Source: Clytia hemisphaerica
Lineage: Eukaryota > Cnidaria > Hydrozoa > Leptothecata > Clytiidae
Direction: 5' to 3'
DNA length: 64,000 nucleotides
Assembly: GCA_902728285.1 (NCBI GenBank)
Contig: CACVBU010000807.1
Coordinates: 124,001-188,000 of the forward strand
Both the position numbers and the translations under genes were made by a program. Under the pieces are notes generated by a model. That model was not told where the DNA came from. It searched no databases and saw nothing but the letters and a program-made list of their open reading frames with translations. Shown piece after piece: positions 14,640 to 25,152 of the stretch (its first letter is position 1; each line of letters begins with the position of its first letter).

Positions 14640-15905
14640 GCATCTCGGATCTAGGATCGAATTTCGCAGATCTCACGGATCTCAGATCTCGGATCTCGGA
14701 TCTCACGGATCTCGGATCTCGGATCTCGGATCTCGCGGATCTCGGATCTTGGATCTCGGATCTTGGATCTCGGATCTCAGATCTCGCGGATCTCGGATCT
14801 TGGATCTTGGATCTCGGATCTTGGATCTCGGATCTTGGATCATTGGATCTAAGATCGTTAGATCTTTGGGGATCGTTGGATCATTGGATCATTGGATCGT
14901 TGGATCGTTGGATCGTTGGATCAATGGATCGTTGGATCAATGGATCGTTGGATCAATAAATCGTTGGATCAATGGATCATTGGATCAATGGATCGTTGGA
15001 TCAATGGATCGTTGGATCAATGGATCGTTGGATCAATGGATCGTTGGATCAATGGATCGTTGGATCAATGGATCGTTGGATCAATGGATCGTTGGATCAT
15101 TGGATCACGTTGGATCGTTGGATCGTTGGATCATTGGATCGTTGGATCATATTGGATTGTTGGATCATTGGATCATTGGATCATTAGATTATTGGATCAT
15201 TGGATCGTTGGATCATTGGATCATTAGATCATTAGATCGTTGAATCATATTGGATTGTTGGATTGTTTGATCATTGGATCATTGGATCGTGGGGATCGTT
15301 GGATCGTTGGATTATTGGATCATTGGATCAATGGATCGTTGGATCACATTGGATCATTGGATCATTGGATTGTTGGATTGTTTGATCATTTGATCGTTGG
15401 ATTATTGGATAGTTGGATCGTTGGATCGTTGGATCATTGGATCGTTGGATCATTGGATCGTTGGATCGTTGGATCATTGGATCGTTGGATCGTTGGATCG
15501 TTGGATCATTAGACCGTTGGATCATTGGATTATTGGATCGTTGGATCGTTGGATCGTTGGATCGTTGGATCGTTGGATCATTGGATCGTTGGATCATTGG
15601 ATCGTTGGATCGTTGGATCGTTGGATCATTAGATCGTTGGATCATTGGATTATTGGATCGTTGGATCGTTGGATCGTTGGATCGTTGGATCGTTGGATCG
15701 TTGGATCGTTGGATCGTTTGATCATTAGATCGTTAGATCATATTGGATCTTTGGATCATATTGGATTTTTGGATCTCTGGATCATTGGATCATTAGATCA
15801 TTATATCAATGGATTATTGGATCTTTGGAACGTTGGACCGTTGGATCGTTGGATCATTGAATCGCTAGATCGTTGGATCGTTTGATCTCGAATCGTTGGG
15901 AAATT
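14640..15905. repeat. GATC satellite, left arm
   Basis: It starts with variants of CTCGGATCTCGGATCT and passes into 8-bp units (NTTGGATC or AATGGATC). Because 8-bp units with no stop are open in every frame, they produce spurious proteins of 8-residue repeats such as 'GSLDRWIV'. The array holds well over a hundred GATC sites. Confidence 0.95.
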
Positions 15906-15929
15906 ATTGGATTATATACGTTTGAGTCT

Positions 15930-16085
15930 GCTAAATTGCGTGGGTTGCGTGGGTTGTGTGGGTGCGTGGGTCAATATTTTTGCGTGGGTCATTTTTTTGC
16001 GTGGGTGCGTAGTTCAAAGATTTTGCCTGGATCAAATTTTTTGCGTGGGTCAAATTTTTTGCGTGGGTCATATTTTTTGCGTCGG
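15930..16085 (+). repeat. Short tandem repeat, GCGTGGGTCAAATTTTTT type
   Basis: Several copies of a unit of about 20 bases (GCGTGGGTCAAATTTTTT) lie between the GATC array and the cysteine-rich ORF. Confidence 0.7.
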
Positions 16086-16105
16086 TTATTATGCATGCTC
16101 GGATC

Positions 16106-16494
16106 CAAAAGGTAAAGAACCAACCACAGAGACAGAAGACAAACTGTCAACATCAAATTTGAATCGCCATTGTCGCTGTGGAAAAGGCGCTAAAAGAAAA
16201 CAAGGTGAAGTGTCGTCTTGTTTTGAATACCAGTCAAAGTGTCCTTATTTTCGTTTAGTCGCCGGTTTTAGTAACAGTTGTGCCTGTATTGGTTGCAAAA
16301 ACCCGTATGGTAGTCGCAAGTCGTGTGCTATCAAAGCAATTTCACCAGGAAGTCGTGTTAGGCGACCGCATAATTCTACAAAATCTCTTTCGGGAGCCAC
16401 TTTTTTGCAAAATAACAATTGTTATAGATTACCTTCAATTTGGAACAGTTTCTACCTGAATTTTACAATAAAATTACTGAAACTTTACTTTTGA
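16106..16494 (+). CDS. Cysteine-rich (CXC-like) ORF, likely transposon-derived fragment
   Basis: The open frame continues from the repeat upstream (first Met at 15907, not credible as a start). The protein-like part begins about 16106 and contains 'NRHCRCGKGAKRKQG', 'SSCFEYQSKCPYF', 'SCACIGCKNPYGSRK'. About nine cysteines are spaced as in CXC/CRC-like metal-binding modules, which in lower animals often lie near the end of transposon proteins. It is on the plus strand, tail to tail with the RTE-like element, so it does not belong to that element. Function unknown. It may be the last exon of the fold-back element's own gene or a fragment of another insertion. Confidence 0.4.
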
Positions 16495-16690
16495 AACAAA
16501 AAGATATTGTGTCAACTCTTTATTATATTTCTAACGTTATCTCATTTCACTGAAGATTGGTGCCTGTGCACCATGAAACTCTGAGTTTGATACAAAGATA
16601 TTGTGTCATGACTCTTTATTATAAATTTTACAATCAAAATATATTTCTAGATAAAAGATTGGACCAAGAACCAACTTCAGTGAATTGGTT

Positions 16691-17539
16691 TTAAGTCGAT
16701 CTACCAAGTTTCTTGCTTAGGGAAATATTACACAATTGGTCTATTGAAACATTTTCATTATCAGTCACCTGATTGAGAAGTGACTTTACTGGTCTACCTC
16801 TTCTAACATTTTTATCATCGTTAAAAGTTAAACACTTAACATTTCTTTCCAAGGACATTCTAACCACGTGTAATGCATAGTTGCGCTGTTGCAACTTTAT
16901 AAATAAATTTAAATCTGACGTACCACATATTGGATGCAAACGATCATTATTAATAATATATCTAAAATCACCATTGCTCTCGTCACAAAAGCGAAAGCCA
17001 CCACGAACCATACGCCTCAAAAATACTCTATATGCCAAGTCCAAACGATCATACTGATATTGAGTAAGATTCCAATTCTGACACGAATAACACAAACGAC
17101 TACGCACAAAACTATTCAAGAACATGACTCTGGTTCTTAAATTTATCGTGAAATTTTGTAATAAATTTGACATTTCAGCAAACTTTGATTGAGATATTTG
17201 TATGCGCTGGTTAATTTCGGAGTCGCCTGTGTTGGGTTCATCATACTTGATAACCGAGCCAAGATATCTGAATTCGACGACATTTTTCAGAATCATTCCT
17301 CTTAGAGTTACGATTGACTGAGGATATTCTGTGTTGCAATTAATTATCATAGTTTCAGTTTTTGAGACATTTATTGTCAAAACCGAATTTCGAAAAAAGA
17401 TTATCAAGAGTTTCTGCAGCTTTCTGGAGACCTTCTCGAGAATTAACAAACAGGACGAGGTCATCAGCATAGCCACACCATTCGAGAATTGATTTTCCAG
17501 CGAGCTTTTTCCCTTGTTCTCTAAGAGCCGCTCTTTCAT
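16691..17539 (-). pseudogene. RTE-like reverse transcriptase, C-terminal frame
   Basis: After the frameshift near 17.40 kb this frame carries 'NVSKTETMIINC' and 'FRYLGSVI', the conserved blocks after the YADD motif, then a thumb-like region 'RTRVMFLNSFVRSRLCYSC' to the stop at 16691. Confidence 0.75.
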
Positions 17540-18428
17540 CTCTGGTGAACGATTTCATATTGATACGGTACGAATGTTCAAAAAAATCAATTCTTTCCTT
17601 TTTCCCCTTTTCGATGAAGAGACGCATAGCGAAGTCTATGTAAAGATTGAAAAGGAGAGGACTCTCTGGGCCACCTTGTCTAACCCCTGACGAAGTCGTA
17701 AACGTATTTTCCTCATACGTCAATGAAGTTTTCTCATAAAGAATGTTGAGAATATTTATCATTTTTGGTAGTTGATCAGGTCTGAAACGCAATTGTATCG
17801 ATTTGAATAACCATCTACGAGGGATATGGTCGAAGGCCGCCGATAGGTCTACGAACATTAGAAAGATTGGTTGCATTTTGCGATGAGATATTTGTTGTAT
17901 CCTTTTGATGGTGTATATTCCATCGGTAGTTCCACGGTTTTTACGGAATCCATTTTGATGATCAGACAACTGGGATTCATACCAATTTCGAAGTCTGCTA
18001 AGGATAATGTTTATGGTAAGTTTACACACGGTAGAGCCAATACTGATACCTCTGTATTTCGTGGGGTCACTTTTAGATCCCTTCCCTTTCCATAATGTTT
18101 TCAAACGGGAATTTCCCAAGGATACAGGGAGGTCAAGGTTTTCCCAAAGATTGGTCATTATACGAGGGACTACTTGAATCATTATCGGATGACTGTTCAA
18201 TATTTTCAAAAGTTCAGACTCGATGTCATTACTTGCCTTATTTGCTTTGGGCTCTTTCAGGTGTTTCTGAATTTTTTCTGCAGAGGGAGGGGTGTCGATG
18301 ATTGGGGTATTGTCTGAGAGTGTACGGAGTTCTTCTACAAAGTCTGGGAGGTTTTCCTCGGTCAATTCATCAGGTGTTCGTGTTTTAGATGGATCATCCG
18401 GATTGAAATTTTTTTTTAAATGATCCAA
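17355..18428 (-). pseudogene. RTE-like reverse transcriptase, N-terminal frame
   Basis: A frame of 357 codons with RT blocks in order: 'LWKGKGSKSDPTKYRGISI', 'NGFRKNRGTTDGIYTIKRI', 'FVDLSAAFDHIPR', 'SSGVRQGGPESPLLFNLYI' and the catalytic 'YADDLVLF'. It then frameshifts into 16691-17539. The APE-type endonuclease and these blocks suggest the RTE group. The copy is inactive because the frame is broken. Confidence 0.8.
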
Positions 18429-18852
18429 AATTTTATCGGGTGGACATGCACTATTGATTGGTTTGAGAGTTGTTTGCTGATTTTTGGCTCGCGCAAACAG
18501 TTTCTCTATTTCACGATTGATCGCTAAGACATTTCTATCTTTTCAGCTTCTTGTTTAAAATGCTTATTTTTCAAATATTTGACACGTGATCTGATCTTTT
18601 TGCGGATGGAAGCCAGACTTTTATGATCGCTGTTATTTGACATTAATTCGTCTTTCGTTTGAAATAATTGTTTCAGTTTTTCATCATTATGCCAGGGTTG
18701 AGTTTATCTGACACGATTCTTTTTCGGTAATGTAGTGTCTGCGCTACTTTTGATTACGGTAACAAGTTTTTCAGTCAGTTCAGTATTGGTCGATTCATCC
18801 AAATTTTCATTTGAAAAGTTCTCGGTTACAGTATAATGAAAGTTAGATTCTG

Positions 18853-19140
18853 CTACACCGTCAATAGCGGTGCTGAGAAGTCTATTCTCTGTTTGATAAC
18901 TGTCTTTTTTCTACCAATAAAGCGTGCGATTTTCGTGACTGGAGTATTGAGACTTGCTATAACGGCCCTGTGATCTGTGTCAAGATCATAAGAATTGTAA
19001 ACACGACAGTTTGTTGTGAACTTTCTAATCCAACTACATGATAGAACGAAATCATATACCTTTTCTGTTTTACCATCGGGAGAGTGCCATGTAATTCTCC
19101 TACATAACTTATGGTTGAACCAGGTATTCAATACAGACAT
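18853..19140 (-). pseudogene. C-terminal end of an AP endonuclease domain
   Basis: 'LCRRITWHSPDGKTEKVYDF' and 'DLDTDHRAVIASL' match the last blocks of the endonuclease (catalytic DH). The frame opens at the truncation near 19140. Confidence 0.65.
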
Positions 19141-19919
19141 TTTTTGAGTGTTTACAAGATCATGAAATCTTACAGAGTATGCTTATACTGATACAAGACC
19201 CATTCATTTTTTTTCAAGCATTTTGAAAGTTTTTATTTATCAAGGTTTAGATGTTGTACTACCTTATATTCTTATGTTTCTTATATTTACTTTGAATGAA
19301 AGGGAAAAAACGCCGTTCTTTTTGATTCATTTGTTTTACATCCAAGTTTCTTTTTCTAAGGCTGAAAGTATGCTTGCATATGCTTGATCTTTTAGTTTTT
19401 TTCATCTTTATTTTTGAAATTTCATTTTTGAAAATTATAGCGCTTGGAAATATCTTTTTAGCGACACCAAATTTATTGAAATTGAAGCCTCGGTAGAAAA
19501 ATGATAAGGAAGATAAGAATTAGTGCACACTTAAAGCGAATAGACTTTTAGTTGCAAAATTAAATCCAAAATATTTTCCTTTTTTCGTTTACTCGTGTAG
19601 TACTACATCAGTACTTATGATTTCAGACCAGTACCCAGTAGTTTATGATACGTCATTGGAACTAATTTTGGCGGGAAGAAAATTTGACGGACTTGGCGGT
19701 TTTATCCAAAATCCGCCATATTAAGTTCCCGTCAAGATTAAGTTTTTTCCCGCCAAATTAAATTTCTTGGACACATTGATAAAATTCTTTGCAATATGAG
19801 CCCTAAAAGTAGACTATGTTATAGTCTAAGACGAATCACTATCTAAGAAAAAAGCCCAAAGCCGAAGAAAATTCGCAAACGGGTTTTTTTGCCGAAAAGA
19901 GTTAACAGTCGGTAGAGTT

Positions 19920-20360
19920 GCCAGTCTTGGGTGCGACGCGGAACAGTGAAAAAATCAGGCTTGGGTGCGACGCGGAACAGTGAAAAAATCAGTCTTGGGT
20001 GCGACGCGGAACAGTGAACTAACGAGTCTTGGGTGCGACGCGGAACAGTGAAAAAATCAGTCTTGGGTGCGACGCGGAACAGTGAAAAATCAGTCTTGGG
20101 TGCGACGCGGAACAGTGAAAAAATCAGTCTTGGGTGCGACGCGGAACAGTGAAAAATCAGTCTTGGGTGCGACGCGAACAGTGAAAAAATCAGTCTTGGG
20201 TGCGACGCGGAACAGTGAAAAAATCAGTCTTGGGTGCGACGCGGAACAGTGAAAAAATCAGTCTTGGGTGCGACGCGGAACAGTGAAAAAATCAGTCTTG
20301 GGTGCGACGCGGAACAGTGAACAAACGAGTCTTGGGTGCGACGCGGAACAGTGAAAGTAG
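19920..20360. repeat. 34-bp satellite, about 13 copies
   Basis: Unit CAGTCTTGGGTGCGACGCGG followed by AACAGTGAAAAAAT. Copies are nearly identical. The complement has the core ACTGTTCCGCGTCGCACCCAA, closely like the satellite at 62.95-64 kb. Frames across it (20067-20412) are artefacts. Confidence 0.9.
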
Positions 20361-20411
20361 GAGGGAAAGTATGCGGGGAGCTCTGGTCAGTAAAATTTAC
20401 TTTGGGTGTCA

Positions 20412-20446
20412 AGCGGAACAGTCGCTCTCACTGTTCCGCTTGGTGC
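20412..20446. repeat. Hairpin GCGGAACAGT / ACTGTTCCGC next to the 34-bp array
   Basis: A 10-bp inverted pair with a short loop (CGCTCTC). It is similar to 'GGACAGTGAAAGCGACTGTCC' at 62.94-62.97 kb, beside the second satellite. Both may be element termini. Confidence 0.6.
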
Positions 20447-20496
20447 CCATGGGCCCTGTAAAGCTTACCTGATCCAACATGGATAAAGATTTTAAA

Positions 20497-20576
20497 GGTG
20501 CCCCTAACCCGATTCGAACTGGGGATCGTGAACCTAACGCCCTATACCACTGGGCTAACTTCAAGCCGTGCGCTGT
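20497..20576 (-). tRNA. tRNA-like sequence (SINE head or pseudo-tRNA)
   Basis: The minus strand has box A TAGCCCAGTGG and box B AGTTCGAATC at tRNA spacing. The T stem has mismatches and the anticodon arm is weak. I regard it as tRNA-derived, not functional. Confidence 0.45.
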
Positions 20577-20579
20577 TTT

Positions 20580-22085
20580 AATTTCTCAGGAATGTCATTC
20601 CTTCCCTAGCTTGACTTGGCCCAGAGCTCAATAGGGACCCCTCAAAGTATGTTTTAGACTTGGCTGAAGGTGTACGTCAGCACCAAATTTCGTAATTGTC
20701 GCCTTATATCGACGATCGACTCTTACTCGCTTTTTTGAAAAACTGCTTATTCAGCAAAATCAGCGAGTCAAAAGGTGGGCCATATAGTAGACCAAATGGC
20801 TCGGGCCAACTAGGCGAGCCAGCTTTAGTTGAAACCCAATATAAGCTTTTTGTAAAGGCTTTGTTTTTAGAATTTTATAAATGAATTAAATATCTATTTA
20901 AATATAATTTCATTTGTCTTCTTTGTTTTGTGACTGCTCATACCGGGGGTTTTTATGTGTTGGATTATGTTTGATATGGTAAGCATTTGCAATATAGAGT
21001 AGAGGTATCATTTTCCTTTACACATTAGATAAACTAATGGTAATCGAATGGAAAGCAACATGCGGACTAGTCAGCCCAAAAGCTGGACTCACTTCTATTA
21101 TTATAGCAAGCCCGATCCAGTCAAGTAATTAGAGATCACTGTATCTTATCCAATCAACCAATCAATCAAAAGTTATGATATCGACCAATTTTGTTTAGAC
21201 CCCCATCATTACCTTTGTATCATTGAGTTCTCATTCATTCTCTAATTTTAAAAGGTGCTTTTTTGTTGTTTTTAGACCATTTCAAATTTCAAAATTTCAG
21301 CAACCGCTGATTTAAATCCCCGAAAAACTTTTTCGGCCATCCGACAAATTAAATTCCCGCCAAAATCAGTTCCAATAAGGTATTTCAAAACCTAATTTAG
21401 AAATTTTAACGTAATTGATTTTTAGAAGGGTTTGGGGTAACCACATAAATAATAAATTAATCCTAAAATTTATGTAAACTAGCTTATATTTAGACTCGAT
21501 TTCCAGACCATTATTAATATCAAATACCCATTAGAAGATCAGAGATACCAAACATGACGAATGAAAGTTGAAAATTTCACCTAATATTCCAATTAATTCG
21601 TAATAAAATTAAAATTAAAAGTAATTCGAAAAGTAGTTCGGGTAACAAAAAACAGGTATCCGAGGGTGTGAAATCCCGAAGTCCCGTTAAGATTTTGGCA
21701 AAATACCGAGAGAAAACCTACGAAATACCGGTACCGTTATGTTTTCAATGACCTGAATTCGATGTCATTCTCATAGCAGGTGGAGAGGGGGTACTAGATG
21801 TGCGAGGTGACGGGTATGTTCGAGCTGAACAAAATTATAGAAAATAATTACTTTAATGGGATAAACTTTCGCGGGGATTTAATTTTGCAGATGGCACTAT
21901 TGGGTGGCAATATTTTCACGATTTTGTGATTTTTACTGTCAAATCGTGCATGTTGGTTGTTGAAATACACATTACTAGCGCCTCTTTGATGCAAGTAACA
22001 ATTCAAATAGTATTTATTTGACATATTTTGAGTTTTGTTTGGAAATATTTCGCGGATGAGGCCCTTCCAAATTTCCATTGGGACT
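20580..22085. other. No gene seen
   Basis: AT-rich unique-looking sequence. Blocks around 'CCCGCCAAAATCAGTTCCAA' (21355-21375) recur inverted at about 19660, suggesting an old repeat. No coding signal. Confidence 0.4.
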
Positions 22086-22109
22086 TAATTTCGTGGATTT
22101 TCGCAGATG

Positions 22110-23050
22110 ACACCCAAATGATCTAATGATCCAATGATCCATTGATCCAACGATCCAATGATCCAACGATCCAACGATCCAATGTGATCTAATGATCCAA
22201 CGATCCATTGATCCAACGATCCAAAGATCCAATGATCCAACGATCCAATGTGATCCAATGATCCAACGATCCAACGATCCAATGTGATCCAATGATCCAA
22301 CGATCCATTGATCAAACGATCCATTGATCCAATGATCCAATGATCCAACGATCCAATGTGATCCAATGATCCAACGATCCAATGGTCCAACGATCCAATG
22401 TGATCCAATGTGATCTAATGATCCAACGATCCAATGATCCAACGATCCATAGAACCAATGATCTAATGATCCAACGATCCAATGATCTAACGATCCAACG
22501 ATCCATTGATCCAATGATCCATTGATCCAACGATCCAATGATCCAACGATCCAACGATCCATGGATCCAACGATCCATTGATCCAACGATCCAACGATCC
22601 AATGATCCAATGATCCAACGATCCAATGATTCAATGTGATCCAATGATCCAATGATCCATTGATATAATGATCTAATGATCCAACGATCCATTGATCCAA
22701 CGATCCATGGATCCAACGATCCATTGATCCAACGATCCAATGATCCAATGATCCAATGATCCATTGATCCAATGATCCAACGATCCAATGATCCAACGAT
22801 CCAACGATCCAATGATCCAATGATCCAACGATCCAATGATCCAATGATCCAACGATCCCCAATGACCTAATGATCTAACGATCTTAGATCCAATGATCCG
22901 ATATCAAAGATCCGAGATCCAAGATCCGAGATCCGAGATCCAAGATCCAAGATCCGAGATCCGAGATCCATGATCCGCGAGATCCGAGATCCGAGATCTG
23001 AGATCCGTGAGATCTGCGAAATTCGATCCTAGATCCGAGATGCGAGATCC
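22110..23050. repeat. GATC satellite, right arm (inverted)
   Basis: The reverse complement of the left array, with the same boundary words (GATCTGCGAAATTCGATCC and GATCATGGATCTCGCATCTC on the opposite strand), so it is the other terminal repeat of the 14573-23110 element. Confidence 0.95.
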
Positions 23051-23116
23051 ATGATCACGTGGCTTACTGTACGTGACGTCAGTTGTGCTTCTTACACGGG
23101 CGATCAGCCCAATTTT

Positions 23117-24440
23117 GATTGAGAAAGCAAAAAATCAAAATAACAAAAAAAAAAAAAACGAAAGTGAAAGTAAAAAGAAACTTGCGTGGTTGTCATCTAA
23201 ACTAAAAAAATGGGTAATCACAGCCAAGCACAGAGCAAGCGAACGGGAAGGAAAAAAAGGAAAAAAGAAGGAGTGGTTTGGGAGGTAAATAAAAACAAAT
23301 TAACATTTAAAAGGCACCTCCCTTAAAGTATTGAAACTTTAATTAATGTTGTCAGCCTGAACATACAATTAGTCTAAATGTTGATAGTTTTTGTAGATGT
23401 ATCTTTGTATTCTTGTGTCACCTTTCTTTTCTGAGCTCTTGCTTTCTGTTTGTTTTGAGTAAAGGACACTGTCAAATCAAATGTACAAGAAATGGCCGTT
23501 TTTGCACCATTTTTAGACAGACAGAATAATATGGCAGACCGTGCAGTGGGTTTTCCTTATATAATATTTTAGAAACGAAGAAAGATATGAGAATGCGGAT
23601 TTTTTTTAGAAGAAAGCTGAGTAAATTCTCATTAGTTTTAAAAAAGATTTGATGATCTTAGCTACTTTCTATGGTAAGAAATTTCACCCCAAACTTTATT
23701 TTACTAAAATTGCAAATTTGTTACCGTGTGAAGCGCGTCGGCGACCCTTTGGCCACCCTAGCTTATAGTGCATACCGTCAACTGCTCTAACTTGGGACGA
23801 TTGGTCGAAACATGGGACTGTTGATATCTGGCAGTTAGTCACACTAGGAAATCAAGCTTTCAGAAAAAACAACATCAGTCATATCTACAGGATGTACATT
23901 TGCAACAACAAGGATGAGAGTTACCTGAATCAAGTTCAAGTTCCAAAGACAATTAATTAAAACTTGAAAACTTAAAATGAGACAAAATGACCAATTGCGA
24001 ACTAAGCAGAACTAAGAGTATCAACCAACCAAATTTTGTTATTCAATTCCCGATACAACACGATTTTTAAAGGCCTTGTTTATACGCTAAAGTAAAAATA
24101 ATTCCGCACATGTAAATGGTCAGTGTTTGAGGTCCAGCAAAATTTCCGGGAAATGGTCTATCCGGCGGTGCGCGGATCTAGGCAGGTTCCGTCTCCCCCA
24201 TAGATCTTTTTCTTGGGAAGTTGCTCTTCAAATTAGTTTTCAAGGTCGACTTGGCTCAAATTTTTTCATCTATGGCTCAAATTTTAGGCAATTTCTCATA
24301 GTTCTTGAGAATGTTAATTTCATTAAAAAGCGTCGGGTTATTTTTTCACGAATCCCTCTAGAAGTTTGGCGGCGTATTCTTTGCTTGCGAGTCAAGTAAA
24401 CGATATAGCGCTTTCGCAGCATTAATCTTTGATACGCATT
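23117..24440. other. No gene seen; 27-bp direct repeat at 23773-23799
   Basis: AT-rich. It contains TACCGTCAACTGCTCTAACT plus TGGGACG, repeated directly at 28914-28940, and the 16-mer CAGTTAGTCACACTAG (23832-23847), which is inverted at 28748-28763. Confidence 0.5.
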
Positions 24441-24454
24441 TCGGCGTGAATTGA

Positions 24455-24895
24455 TAATATGCGAGTTGCGAGTTGGTCCTGCGAGTTGCGAGTTGCTATC
24501 AAATATGCGAGTTGCGAGTTACGAGCTGCTATTTTAACCAAATAAAAGTGCGAGTTGCGAGTTGAAAATTTCACGTTAAGACACCAAAATCGCGAGTTGC
24601 AGATTAAAATCACGAGTTGAAAAATCAAAAGTGCGAGTTGAAAAATCAAAAGTGCGAGTTGAAAAATCAAAAGTGCGAGTTGAAAAATCAAAAGTGCGAG
24701 TTGAAAATTAAAATCGCGAGTTGAAAAATCAAAAGTGCGAGTTGAAAATTAAAATCGCGAGTTGAAAAATCAAAAGTGCGAGTTGAAAATTAAAATCGCG
24801 AGTTGAAAAATCAAAAGTGCGAGTTGAAAATTAAAATCGTGAGTTGAAAAATCAAAAGTGCGAGTTGAAAAATCAAATTGACAGTTGAAATGAAA
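24455..24895. repeat. GCGAGTT tandem repeat, left arm
   Basis: Starts with GCGAGTTGCGAGTTG units, then regular 21-base units (GCGAGTTGAAAAATCAAAAG). The first part is the reverse complement of 28535-28720 and the two arms share the word GAAAATTTCACGTTAAGACA. Confidence 0.85.
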
Positions 24896-25152
24896 ATTTG
24901 CTTTCGTACTTTCTTAATTATATGAATTTCGCATTTTTGCAGTATGATCATTGTCTTTATTTTGCAGAAATACGGTATATTTTGAGGGTAAAGAAATATT
25001 TTTTTTAGACCATCAAGCGTCTGGTTTTCTGAGTTACGATAGTGAATAGTGCTTATCCATGTGAAATAATGCGCGCGTGTGCGGGGTTTAAAAAGCAGCA
25101 CGGCACAGCACAGGGCGGGGGTTTATTCGTGAGTGTACGTGTGTGTTGATAG

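Larger units (their letters stand above)
16640..19150 (-). mobile_element. RTE-like non-LTR retrotransposon, 5' truncated and frameshifted
   Basis: On the minus strand: the end of an endonuclease (19140-18853), a gap with frame breaks (18850-18430), and reverse transcriptase in two overlapping frames (18428-17355, 17539-16691). It is nested inside the fold-back element. Confidence 0.75.
14573..23110. mobile_element. 8.5-kb fold-back element with satellite-built terminal inverted repeats, 6-bp TSD
   Basis: The left end begins GGGCTGATCGCCCGTGTAAG and the right end is its reverse complement. Both are directly flanked by AATTTT (14567-14572 and 23111-23116). About 60 bp of unique end sequence is followed on each side by a GATC-rich 8-bp satellite, in inverted orientation (about 1.3 kb left, 1.0 kb right). 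The 6-kb interior holds a cysteine-rich ORF, an RTE-like retrotransposon, a 34-bp satellite and a tRNA-like sequence. No transposase of its own was recognised. A 6-bp duplication with very long inverted repeats recalls Polinton-type elements, but the AG start and the capsid and polymerase genes are absent. Confidence 0.75.

Noticed and set aside
14513..15885. Overlapping ORFs of 71-164 aa on both strands with repeats such as 'GSLDRWIV'
   Set aside because: They arise from an 8-bp satellite with no stop codons; all frames are open and no codon structure or start context exists. The same holds for 22014-22862.
19920..20412. Possible CRISPR array (regular 34-bp repeats)
   Set aside because: No unique spacers; units are head to tail and the genome is eukaryotic.
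14573..23110. Polinton/Maverick identity for the 8.5-kb element
   Set aside because: The 6-bp duplication and long inverted ends fit, but the ends do not start with AG and no polymerase B, integrase, ATPase or capsid gene is present.
23073..23288. 71-aa lysine-rich ORF
   Set aside because: It starts inside the terminal repeat of the fold-back element and runs into A-rich sequence; no support as a gene.
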